Shown: piece after piece, positions 1-7,053 of the stretch
Layout: the number at the start of each line of letters is the position of its first letter
How positions within the stretch are numbered: position 1 is the first letter of the stretch
Assembly (NCBI RefSeq): GCF_000732635.1
Contig: NZ_JPMD01000031.1
Span: 1 to 41,305, forward strand
Origin: Clostridium sulfidigenes
GTDB lineage: Bacteria > Bacillota > Clostridia > Clostridiales > Clostridiaceae
Direction: 5' to 3'
Length of the DNA stretch: 41,305 nucleotides
Translations under genes and position numbers: made by a program
The notes under the pieces: generated by a model
Told to the model about the DNA's origin: nothing
Databases searched by the model: none
The model's input: only the letters and a program-made list of their open reading frames with translations

Positions 1-217
1 TTTGAACTATTAATGCGGTTAGCATTGAGGATAAAGAATACTCTCTAGGATGGCCAGTTGAAGAATAGTAGGCATTATAAAAAGTTTGAGGTATCAGTAA
101 TTTCATATTAATGTGCTTCTCAAATATTTTTATAAATTTAGGTTTATCTTCCTGAAAATAGTCTGCGACCTCTTCATAAATGTCAGAGAGTAAAAGTTGA
201 TTTTTTAATTGAATCAT
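1..217 (-). CDS. IS1182-like transposase, N-terminal part (cut by window edge)
   Basis: Reading the minus strand from the ATG at 217 gives 72 open codons that run off the left edge. The protein begins MIQLKNQLLLSDIYEEV and continues through a DKPKFIKIFEKHI segment and an STGHPREYSLSSML segment. This matches the N-terminal layout of clostridial IS1182/DUF772-type DDE transposases, where a short helical region and the S-T-G-x-x-R-E-Y-S-L motif precede the catalytic core. A GGAGGAG ribosome binding site sits seven bases before the ATG. The catalytic residues lie outside the window, so whether the element is intact cannot be judged. It marks the left end as a mobile-element neighbourhood next to the decayed surface genes. 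Confidence 0.72.
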   Translation of the reverse strand, partial: MIQLKNQLLLSDIYEEVADYFQEDKPKFIKIFEKHINMKLLIPQTFYNAYYSSTGHPREYSLSSMLTALIVQ

Positions 218-296
218 AAAGGACTCCTCCTTGGGTATATTTTGGGTTAGATAATAATATATTCGCCGTGAGGTGGGGGAAATCCTTTTTGATATA

Positions 297-341
297 GCTT
301 GTAAATCCTTGAACCCTAACGGGTTTGAGGGTTATGCAAGC
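297..341. repeat. Intergenic stem-loop before the CWB2 gene
   Basis: CCTTGAACCC (307-316) and GGGTTTGAGG (321-330) form a ten-pair stem around a TAAC loop. It is enclosed by GCTTG (297-301) and CAAGC (337-341). It lies between the divergent transposase and the CWB2 gene, so it could be an insertion-sequence end or a 5' UTR structure of the surface-protein mRNA. No U-tract follows it, so it is not a terminator. I do not recognise it as a known riboswitch class. Confidence 0.4.
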
Positions 342-374
342 GACTAAAATATGTAAATAAAGGGGGAAAAGTTT

Positions 375-1811
375 ATGGTAAAGAAAAAGTATTTTAAAAT
401 GGCTACAATGGCAATTATAACAACTTGCTTAGTTAGTGGTGTGTATGGGGTAGGAGTAAATAAAATAGTTGGAAATCCAACAGAGGTATTTGCAGCAACG
501 GGAATTTCTAAGACTTATACTAGTTCAAGACTAGGGGGAGATAATAGATTTCAAACTGCGTTTAAAATAGCTGATACTATTTCAACTGGAAAAGTTGATG
601 CTGTAGTTTTAGCAAATGCTTTTAATTTTCCAGATGCTTTAAGTGGGTCTACACTGGCCGTACAGAAGAATGCTCCAATACTTTTAGCTAGCATGAAAAA
701 TGCAGATAATACTCAGGTAATAAGTTATATAAAAAATAAGTTAAATAAATCAGGAACAATTTACTTATTAGGGGGTACTAGCGTAATACCTGATAGCATT
801 ATAACTTCATTAAAAGCCCAAGGATATACCAATTTTAAAAGGCTTGGAGGAGCAAATAGATTTGAAACTAATTTAAAAATAGTAAGTGATTTAAATATAC
901 CAAAGGGTACTGATATTATAGTTGCAAATTCGAAATCTTTTGCAGATAGTTTATCGTCTTCAGGAATAGCAGGAACTAAAGGAATGCCAATATTCTTAGT
1001 GGATGGAACTTTAAGAAGTGATATATTAGCCAAGATAAAATCTATATCACCAAAGAATATTTATATTGCAGGAGGTACAGTAGCAGTATCGTCATCTATT
1101 GAAAATTCTTTAAAAGGAGTGGGTAAGGTAGTAAGACTAGGTGGGAAAGATAGATACGAAACTTCTTTAAAAATAGCTAAATACTTTAACCAGGATACAA
1201 CTACAGCTGTAATTGCTAATGGATTAAATTTTCCAGATGCGCTTACAGGAAGTGTACTAGCTGCTAAAAATAATTCGCCGGTTGTACTTGTTGGTAGAGA
1301 TGTAAGTAAACAGAGAGGATATTTAGATAGCACTAAAATAAATAAAGTGTATGTAATGGGAGGGACTAGCGCTATATCTGATAGTATCTTATCAAAATTA
1401 GTAGAGTCATCAAAATATGATGAAGCTATTACCAATAAAGCAAGATCAATAATATACCCAAAAGCAGCTAATTATATTGGAAATTTTCCATATATCAATG
1501 ATTTTTTTGTTGTAGCAGATAACTATATAAATGGAAATGTAAATAAGGCTAATACTATCAATGCTCTTAATAAATTTAGTTGGAATGGTATTAAAGAAAT
1601 TCTTATGAGGCCTACAGTAGGTACCATAACAGGTGTGCCAGAGAAAGCATTTAATAGTTATGAAGGACTATTTCCTTATTTTGAAAAGGCTGGTGGAAGT
1701 GAGATTGCGGCATGTAATGTAGTTAAAATAAATGTATATAGAGAAGGAAATGGAACTTATACCATAAAATTTGTTGGTGCAAGAGGGGCAACAATTGGGT
1801 ATAGAAACTAA
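375..1811 (+). CDS. Exported cell-wall protein with three CWB2 repeats
   Basis: This 478-residue protein starts with a Sec signal peptide (KKK charge cluster, hydrophobic run, likely cut after VFAA near residue 42). Three cell-wall-binding type 2 repeats follow, at about 51-155, 156-252 and 253-345. Each opens with RLGG-x-x-R-(F/Y)-x-T and carries the FPDAL/FADSL and (G/A)GT segments typical of the family. CWB2 trimers anchor clostridial surface proteins non-covalently to anionic wall polymers. The last 130 residues, about 346-478, are a domain I do not recognise and presumably hold the specific function. AGGGGGAAAAG precedes the ATG. A broken copy of a CWB2 module follows directly downstream, suggesting past duplication or shuffling of such genes here. 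Confidence 0.88.
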   Translation: MVKKKYFKMATMAIITTCLVSGVYGVGVNKIVGNPTEVFAATGISKTYTSSRLGGDNRFQTAFKIADTISTGKVDAVVLANAFNFPDALSGSTLAVQKNAPILLASMKNADNTQVISYIKNKLNKSGTIYLLGGTSVIPDSIITSLKAQGYTNFKRLGGANRFETNLKIVSDLNIPKGTDIIVANSKSFADSLSSSGIAGTKGMPIFLVDGTLRSDILAKIKSISPKNIYIAGGTVAVSSSIENSLKGVGKVVRLGGKDRYETSLKIAKYFNQDTTTAVIANGLNFPDALTGSVLAAKNNSPVVLVGRDVSKQRGYLDSTKINKVYVMGGTSAISDSILSKLVESSKYDEAITNKARSIIYPKAANYIGNFPYINDFFVVADNYINGNVNKANTINALNKFSWNGIKEILMRPTVGTITGVPEKAFNSYEGLFPYFEKAGGSEIAACNVVKINVYREGNGTYTIKFVGARGATIGYRN

Positions 1812-1841
1812 AAATAAAAAATTCATCATTATAGATTTTGA

Positions 1842-2173
1842 TATTGACGTTAAAAAGCTATAGAAAAACAGTTAAAATCTTATGGAAATTTTGTAAGACT
1901 AGGTGAAAAAATAGATTTGAAACATCTTTAAAAATTGCTAATTACTCTACAGAAGATACTCAAACTACAGCTTTAGTTTCATATGGACTAAACTTCCCAG
2001 ATGCTTTGGTAGGTGGTGCATTAGCAAGTAAAACAGCTTCTCCGATATTACTAGTAAATGGAGATGTTACAACTCAGAAGGCTTTCTTAGATAAGTCTAA
2101 TATAACTAAACTTTATGTTTTAGGCAGTACATTAGTTGTAAGTGATAGTATTGTTAAACAGTTAGTGAAGTAG
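1842..2173 (+). pseudogene. Decayed CWB2 repeat remnant
   Basis: No continuous reading frame exists, but pieced-together frames spell a CWB2 module. From about 1854 one frame reads AIEKQLKSYGNFVRLGE. After a shift in the A-run near 1906-1911 a second frame reads RFETSLKIANYST and continues through SYGLNFPDALVGGALAS and LYVLGSTLVVSDS to a TAG at 2171-2173. A further frame change near 1851 disconnects the upstream end. There is no start codon or ribosome binding site. It is best explained as the leftover C-terminal wall-binding repeat of a second surface protein. Another short open stretch (about 2212-2289) lies downstream and may belong to the same decayed gene. Confidence 0.75.
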
Positions 2174-2330
2174 GAAAATTAATGAATTTATATAAAAAGG
2201 CAGATTAGAAGAAAAATATTGATACTTGGAAGAACTATGAGAGTAATAAACTTAAGACCACCAAGCTTGTAGGAAATTATACATGGTAGATACTATATTA
2301 TAATATTTAGTTTATAGAGGTGGGGTAAAA

Positions 2331-3011
2331 ATGGTAAAAGAATATAGAGTAGATAATATAAAAATGAAAAAAATAATACAAGACCGTATAAAGAAGCATC
2401 CGAAGTGGAAAAAAAGAAAATGGGTAAGATATGGATTAGTAGTTACTTTAATTTTGTAGTTAATAATTATTCCCGCTCGTGGTTGGATCATGACAGAACA
2501 TGTTTATGATGGAAAAAGTATAGATGAGGTTGGGATCAAAACTTTATTAATGGGAAGTGAGATGTCATTTTCATCAATTGCTTTCTTCATAGGGATGCCA
2601 GTTTTTCTATATTTCCGTTCATTAAAAAATCAATGCAGAGGGCATATAGGATATCTTACAGATGAAATATTGATACTTAATAATGAAGAATTAAATAAGG
2701 GGTATAGAGGGCAAGATATATCATCTAGTAAAGAGTATTATATAGATATAATAAAATATAAGCATATAAGAAAACTAGTATTAAATAAATATTATGAAAC
2801 ACTAGATATATATGGAGATATGAGATTGATAGTTTATTCTGATTATGAAAATGATGTAATAGATTATATAAAAAAGTATCAAAATAAAAAAACAACGATT
2901 AATCTTTATTATGAAAATAGTGAAGATTTCATAAAAACACTAGAAGAAAAGACTGGAATTAAGGTACAAGTTATAGATGAGGTAGATGAAAGATATACTA
3001 GAGTAGATTGA
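2331..3011 (+). pseudogene. Two-helix membrane protein, first paralogue, with in-frame TAG
   Basis: From the ATG at 2331 (ribosome site GAGGTGGGG) the frame runs 42 codons, meets a TAG at 2457-2459, then continues in the same frame to a stop at 3011. Ignoring the TAG, the product would be 226 residues, exactly the length of the next paralogue (3225-3905), and aligns with it end to end. Both carry an N-terminal EYRVDN segment, a basic HPKWKKRKWVRY stretch, two hydrophobic helices and a C-terminal YYENSEDFIKTLEEK motif. The paralogue has Ser43 (TCA) where this copy has TAG. The stop falls inside the first membrane helix, so an intact protein is unlikely unless translation restarts at the ATG at 2490, giving a product with only the second helix. 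A sequencing error cannot be excluded. Confidence 0.7.
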
Positions 3012-3044
3012 TAAGTAGTTATTATAATAATGGGGGAAACATAA

Positions 3045-3197
3045 GTGGGAGTATTGATAGTTGATTACTCAGATTTAAAAAGTACTATATCAACATCAAA
3101 GAGTGCATGTAGGAATATAGAAAACTATGCAGATTCTTTAGATAAAAAAGTAACTCAAAAGATAAGTGATTTAGGATTTAGTAATTCTAGGCTATAA
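3045..3197 (+). pseudogene. Truncated LXG-like toxin N terminus (50 codons)
   Basis: A GTG-initiated frame with a GGGGGAAAC ribosome site reads VGVLIVDYSDLKSTISTS and then a helical stretch with DSLDKKVTQKISDLGFS before a TAA. From memory, this resembles the first 50 residues of large clostridial proteins with an N-terminal helical LXG/WXG-like domain used for type VII secretion and a C-terminal toxin. The frame stops at the junction with the second duplicated unit, where the sequence becomes the upstream flank TATAATATTTAG, so the rest was probably lost by recombination. It is too short to be a working toxin. The family assignment rests on a short segment and needs a profile search. Confidence 0.5.
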
Positions 3198-3224
3198 TAT
3201 TTAGATTATAGAGGTAGGTTAAAA

Positions 3225-3905
3225 ATGGTAAAAGAATATAGAGTAGATAATAGAAAGAGAAAAAAGCTAATACAAGATCGTATAAAGAAGCATCCAAAAT
3301 GGAAAAAAAGAAAATGGGTAAGGTATATATTAATAGTTATTGTAATTGCATCATTAATTATAATGCCATTGCTTCCATGGATTGCAACAGATTTTATTTT
3401 CGATGGAAGGAATATTGAAGAAATAGGAACTGATACTTTATTTAATAATTTATGTCTGTTTTTAATGTTTGCTGTTGTTTTCATATTTATGCCAGTTTTT
3501 CTATATTTCCGTTCATTAAAGAATTCTTGTAGCGATAATATAGGATGGATTACTGATGAAATACTAATACTTACTTATAAGGAAATTAATAGTGGATATA
3601 GAGGGAGCGATAGAGCATCTATAAAAGAGTACTATATAGAGATAATAAAATATGAGAATATAAAAAAGATAGTATTAAATAAATATTCTCAAAAGCTAAA
3701 GATATATGGAGATATGGGATTGATAGTATATTCTGATTATGAAAATGATGTAGTAGATCATACAAAAAAATATCCTAATAATACTACAGTAATAGATTTT
3801 TATTATGAAAATAGTGAAGACTTCATAAAGACGTTGGAAGAAAAGAGTGGAATTAAGGTACAAGTTATAGATGAGGTAGATGAAAGTTATAATAGAGCAG
3901 ATTGA
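3225..3905 (+). CDS. Two-helix membrane protein, second paralogue (possible immunity protein)
   Basis: The product has 226 residues. A basic, Trp/Lys-rich N terminus (residues 20-33) precedes two membrane helices at about 34-57 and 75-95. A C-terminal cytoplasmic domain of about 125 residues follows, with the pattern DEILIL, YYIEIIKYENIKK, LKIYGDM and YYENSEDFIKTLEEKSG. The alternation of strands and a final helix suggests a small PH-like or YcxB-like fold, but I do not recognise the family. It is the intact member of a three-gene tandem family (2331, 3225, 3976) with a toxin-like fragment between the first two. That context suggests immunity to a secreted antibacterial toxin; this is inference only. 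The ribosome site is GAGGTAGG. Confidence 0.8.
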   Translation: MVKEYRVDNRKRKKLIQDRIKKHPKWKKRKWVRYILIVIVIASLIIMPLLPWIATDFIFDGRNIEEIGTDTLFNNLCLFLMFAVVFIFMPVFLYFRSLKNSCSDNIGWITDEILILTYKEINSGYRGSDRASIKEYYIEIIKYENIKKIVLNKYSQKLKIYGDMGLIVYSDYENDVVDHTKKYPNNTTVIDFYYENSEDFIKTLEEKSGIKVQVIDEVDESYNRAD

Positions 3906-3975
3906 TAAGTAGTTATTATTAAATTATGAAATATAATATAGCTCATAAATATTTAAAATATTGAGGGGAATTTAA

Positions 3976-4635
3976 ATGACAAAGGAGTATAAAGTAAATT
4001 ATTCAGAAAAAAAAAGGATTAAAAGAAAGCAAATAAGAAATCATCCAAAGTGGGATAAAAGAAAATGGGTAAGATATATATTAATAGTTATTGTAATTGC
4101 AGCATTAATCATACTACCGTCTCTTCCATGGACTGCAACAGATTTTATTTTCGATGGAAAGAATATAGAGGAAATTAAAGCTAATACATTATATAATATT
4201 TGTAGTGCATCAGTTGGTATTGTAATTATGTTCATAGGTATGCCAGTTTTTATATATTTTAGATCATTAAAAAATACTTGTGCTGATAGTATTAACTATT
4301 ATTTAAATGAAACATTAATACTTAGTGATGGTGGTTTAGAATATGGATTTGTACCTAATAATTCATCAACAAATCAATATACACTAGATAGAATTCAGTA
4401 TAGGGGCATTAAAAGGCTTGTAGTGAATACTTACCATGAGCGGTTGGAGATATATGGGGATATGAAGCTTACAGTATATTCAAACTATGAAGAGAATCAG
4501 ATTCTATATATTGAAAATCATAAAGATGATAAAAGAAGATTTTATCTTTATTATGAAAACAGTGAGGATTTAATAAGAACATTAGAAGAAAAGACTGGGA
4601 TTAAGGTACAAGTTATAAATAAACAGGAAGAGTAA
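3976..4635 (+). CDS. Two-helix membrane protein, third, diverged paralogue
   Basis: This 219-residue relative of the 3225 product keeps the HPKWDKRKWVRYILIVIVIA start of the first helix, the PWTATDFIFDGKNIEEI loop, the second helix ending MPVFIYFRSLKN, the LEIYGDM strand and the YYENSEDLIRTLEEKTG motif. The region between the second helix and LEIYGDM (about residues 108-150) is clearly different. Conserved ends with a variable middle would fit a family that recognises varying partners, such as immunity proteins. TTGAGGGG precedes the ATG. Its upstream flank is not part of the duplication shared by the first two copies, so it separated earlier. Confidence 0.8.
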   Translation: MTKEYKVNYSEKKRIKRKQIRNHPKWDKRKWVRYILIVIVIAALIILPSLPWTATDFIFDGKNIEEIKANTLYNICSASVGIVIMFIGMPVFIYFRSLKNTCADSINYYLNETLILSDGGLEYGFVPNNSSTNQYTLDRIQYRGIKRLVVNTYHERLEIYGDMKLTVYSNYEENQILYIENHKDDKRRFYLYYENSEDLIRTLEEKTGIKVQVINKQEE

Positions 4636-4772
4636 AATATAAAAACATATAATTATCAGGGACAAGGCAGATAATTATTTATAGTATAGTAAATTAGAAT
4701 TTTGTTTAATAAGTATTTAAGATAATAGGATATATTATTTTGAAATAAAGAAAGGATAATTAAGGTATATTT

Positions 4773-5336
4773 ATGGAAGAAACAGTTGAAAAAATGTATA
4801 ACTTTAGAAGGAAAATATATGTTACTTTTAAAAAAGGAAAGTTAAAAAGATTTTTCTTAAAGTTTGGGATAGTAGTTACTATTATATTATCTATTAGTAT
4901 GCTTATAGAGGGGAAGTCTTTGTTGAGGGCAGGTGGGCAGTGTGCACTTTTTTTAGGGGCACTTATACCAGCTTTACATACCTCAAAGGGGAAATTTAAG
5001 CTTTTACCTGGTAAAATTAAAGTTTATGAAGATAAGCTTATAATATTGTATGAGAGTATTGATAGAGAAGATGAAAAAGGGGGAAGAGAAGAAAAGTACA
5101 TCATACCATATAGTGATATACAATTAATTGAGATAGATAGAAATAAAGAGTGCTTATCTATAATAGGACAACCATTAATTGAGATAAATTATAATGATGG
5201 TAAAAAAGAACAATACAATTTTAAAGAGTTAAACAAACAATATACTAATGATCTATATATGACAGAAGTAGTTACATACCAGTTTATTAATGACGTTAAA
5301 AATTTTTCAGATATTCAGATTAATGAAGTAAAATAA
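4773..5336 (+). CDS. Small membrane protein of unknown function
   Basis: The product has 187 residues. A basic N terminus leads into two hydrophobic segments (about 29-47 and 52-70), followed by a soluble domain of some 115 residues with segments KLLPGKIKVYEDKLIILYES and EEKYIIPYSDIQLIEIDR. This order (two helices, then a strand-rich domain with an I-P-Y-x-D-I element) is the general plan of bacterial PH-domain/YcxB-like proteins and echoes the preceding paralogue family, although the sequences are not obviously homologous. It may be another immunity-type or envelope-stress gene of the same cluster. The start at 4773 has a modest AAGG element seven bases upstream. No family could be named with confidence. 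Confidence 0.65.
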   Translation: MEETVEKMYNFRRKIYVTFKKGKLKRFFLKFGIVVTIILSISMLIEGKSLLRAGGQCALFLGALIPALHTSKGKFKLLPGKIKVYEDKLIILYESIDREDEKGGREEKYIIPYSDIQLIEIDRNKECLSIIGQPLIEINYNDGKKEQYNFKELNKQYTNDLYMTEVVTYQFINDVKNFSDIQINEVK

Positions 5337-5441
5337 TAGTATTATATTCTCTTAGAATAGAACATGAAAAATAGATATCATAAGTTTTATATGCATACGA
5401 TATTTAAATAAATTATTAATTAATAAGAAAGTAGTGAAAAA

Positions 5442-6107
5442 ATGAAAAAATTTTTAGTATCCACTCTTATAATATGTAGTTTAGTTACATTAGTAGGGTG
5501 CGGAGGAAAAGAAAAAGAGACAAATTCTAAGGATAAGGCAGAAGAAAGTGTAGTAGCAGATAATGATAAATCTCCTGAGAGTAGCCAAGCTTCTAAGGAG
5601 GAAGTTGCCACTGAAACTAATAAAACTAAGGATGAAAATGATACAAATTCTAGTGATGTTAAAGCATTCAATCAACTTAAGGATTCACAAGTGGAAAATG
5701 CAGTTTTATATGATGAAAATACACATGGGAAAAATGAGCTTATAAAACAAACATATGAGTTTTTAAATGATTTTTGGAAAAATGGGGATAAAGCTTTTGA
5801 GTCTAGGGAATTCTATCAATTAAATTTTGGTAGCGAACCCTTATTAGGTTCTTTAAGTGATGAGAAAAAGGAAAAGTTCATATCATCAAGAGATTACTTT
5901 TTTGAGCAATTCCAAGGTAAAAGTATAAAAGGTATTAATGTTGAAAAAATAGAATATTCTATAGTTCCAAACAACACTGAAAGTATGCAGATTTATCTAC
6001 ACTATAATGTTGTATCAGATGATGGAACTGAATATAGTGTTATTTCTACTGGGGTACCAATTGTTAAGGTTATAGTTGATGAAGGTGTAGTTAAATTTAT
6101 ATTGTAA
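5442..6107 (+). CDS. Lipoprotein with low-complexity linker
   Basis: The 221-residue product begins MKKFLVSTLIICSLVTLVGC, a type II signal peptide whose lipobox LVGC places the lipidated Cys at residue 20. Residues 21-75 are a charged, Ser/Glu/Lys/Asn-rich linker, as usual for clostridial surface lipoproteins. The C-terminal domain (about 80-221) starts with a helix LIKQTYEFLNDFWKNGD and continues with strands, including an LHYNVVSDDGTEYSVI stretch. It could be an NTF2-like or similar small alpha+beta fold, but I do not recognise it. The ribosome site is weak (GAAAGTAGTG). A terminator follows at 6129-6156, so it ends the accessory block. Confidence 0.8.
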   Translation: MKKFLVSTLIICSLVTLVGCGGKEKETNSKDKAEESVVADNDKSPESSQASKEEVATETNKTKDENDTNSSDVKAFNQLKDSQVENAVLYDENTHGKNELIKQTYEFLNDFWKNGDKAFESREFYQLNFGSEPLLGSLSDEKKEKFISSRDYFFEQFQGKSIKGINVEKIEYSIVPNNTESMQIYLHYNVVSDDGTEYSVISTGVPIVKVIVDEGVVKFIL

Positions 6108-6128
6108 AATATCTACATATTGATTATG

Positions 6129-6156
6129 AAAGGGAAGTTCATACTATCCCTTTTTT
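6129..6156 (+). terminator. Rho-independent terminator after the lipoprotein gene
   Basis: AAAGGGA (6129-6135) pairs with TCCCTTT (6147-6153), the inner AGT/ACT pairs extend the stem, and a run of T residues follows. Confidence 0.8.
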
Positions 6157-6227
6157 ATTATGCAGTTTTGGGGTAATATAGAGGATAGTGATAGGACTAA
6201 AGAAAAATAAAGTAATGGAGGGATATA

Positions 6228-6942
6228 ATGAAGGCTTTAATGGATTTACATACCCATACTATTTCTAGTGGGCATGCTTATAGTACTTTAAAGGAAAATA
6301 TTGAGGAAGCTAGAGATAAGGGGCTAAAGGTCCTTGGAGTTTCAGATCATGCTATATCTATGCCAGGTACAGCTCATGAATATTATTTTAATAATTTAAA
6401 GGTGATTAAGGATGAAATTATGGGAGTTAGAATTCTAAAAGGAATAGAGGCTAACATAATGGATTATGAAGGTAGAATAGATGTACAAGAGGAGCTGGAA
6501 CTGGAACTTGACTATGTCATAGCTAGTATGCATCCACCTTGTGTAGCACCAGGAACCATTGAAGAAAATACTAATGCTTTAATAAAGGTTATGGATAATC
6601 CTTATGTTAAAATCATTGGTCATCCTGATGATAGTAGATTTCCTTTAGATTATGAAAAAGTAGTATTAGCGGCTAAAGAAAAAAAATATGGTTTTTGAAA
6701 TGAATAATACATCCATATCTCCAAAGAGCTTTAGAAGAAATGCTAGAGAAAATCAAATAACTCTTCTAAACTTATGTAGAAAACATGGAGTTAAAATAAT
6801 AATGGGCAGTGACGCTCATATTTATTATGATGTAGGAGAATTTTCATCCTGCTATGAGTTACTTAAGGAGATAGATTTCCCAGAGAAACTTGTTTTAAAT
6901 TTTAATATAGATTCATTAGAATATATATTAGGAAAAAGATAA
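6228..6942 (+). pseudogene. PHP-domain hydrolase (YcdX-like), frameshifted
   Basis: Two overlapping frames together make one PHP (polymerase and histidinol phosphatase) metal-dependent hydrolase of the YcdX type. The first frame (6228-6698) holds the N-terminal DLHTHT metal motif at residues 6-11, SDHA, a GIEAN strand with its metal-binding Glu, ASMHPP and IIGHPDD. The second frame (through 6942) holds FEMNNTSISPKSFR and the final metal motif GSDAH. The shift lies in a run of eight A residues (6679-6686); removing one A restores a continuous 237-residue protein reading KEKNMVFEMNN across the join. TGGAGGGATATA precedes the ATG. It is either a real homopolymer mutation, a sequencing slip or slippage-controlled expression. 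All expected metal motifs survive, so decay is recent if real. Confidence 0.8.
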
Positions 6943-6945
6943 TAT

Positions 6946-6994
6946 AAGGCGATATATCAACAAAATGTTATTATTGTGTGGATATATCACCTTT
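6946..6994 (+). terminator. Stem-loop terminator after the PHP gene
   Basis: AAGGCGATATATC (6946-6958) pairs with GATATATCACCTT (6981-6993) apart from one C-A mismatch, with a long 22-base loop. The T-tract is short, so it is a weak or alternative terminator. Confidence 0.55.
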
Positions 6995-7053
6995 ATTAAT
7001 AATTAATTGTGTATAAAATCACTAAAATGGAATACTATTTATGAGGTGATTTT

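Larger units (their letters stand above)
2299..3919 (+). repeat. Tandem duplication of the membrane-protein gene unit
   Basis: Two units of about 726 bp, 2299-3024 and 3193-3919, are related over their full length, including noncoding edges. Both begin with TATAATATTTAG before the ribosome site and end with GATTGATAAGTAGTTATTAT after the stop codon. The 168 bp between them carries a toxin-like N-terminal ORF that ends exactly where the second unit begins. The arrangement looks like duplication by unequal recombination, with the insert caught between the copies. The third paralogue (3976) is more diverged and lacks these flanks. Confidence 0.75.

Noticed and set aside
240..374. Possible c-di-GMP riboswitch upstream of the CWB2 gene
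   Set aside because: The conserved GEMM-I and c-di-GMP-II core sequences are not present; only a generic nested stem-loop is.
2331..3011. Programmed stop-codon readthrough at 2457
   Set aside because: No readthrough context or selenocysteine element (which would use TGA) is visible; simple inactivation fits better.
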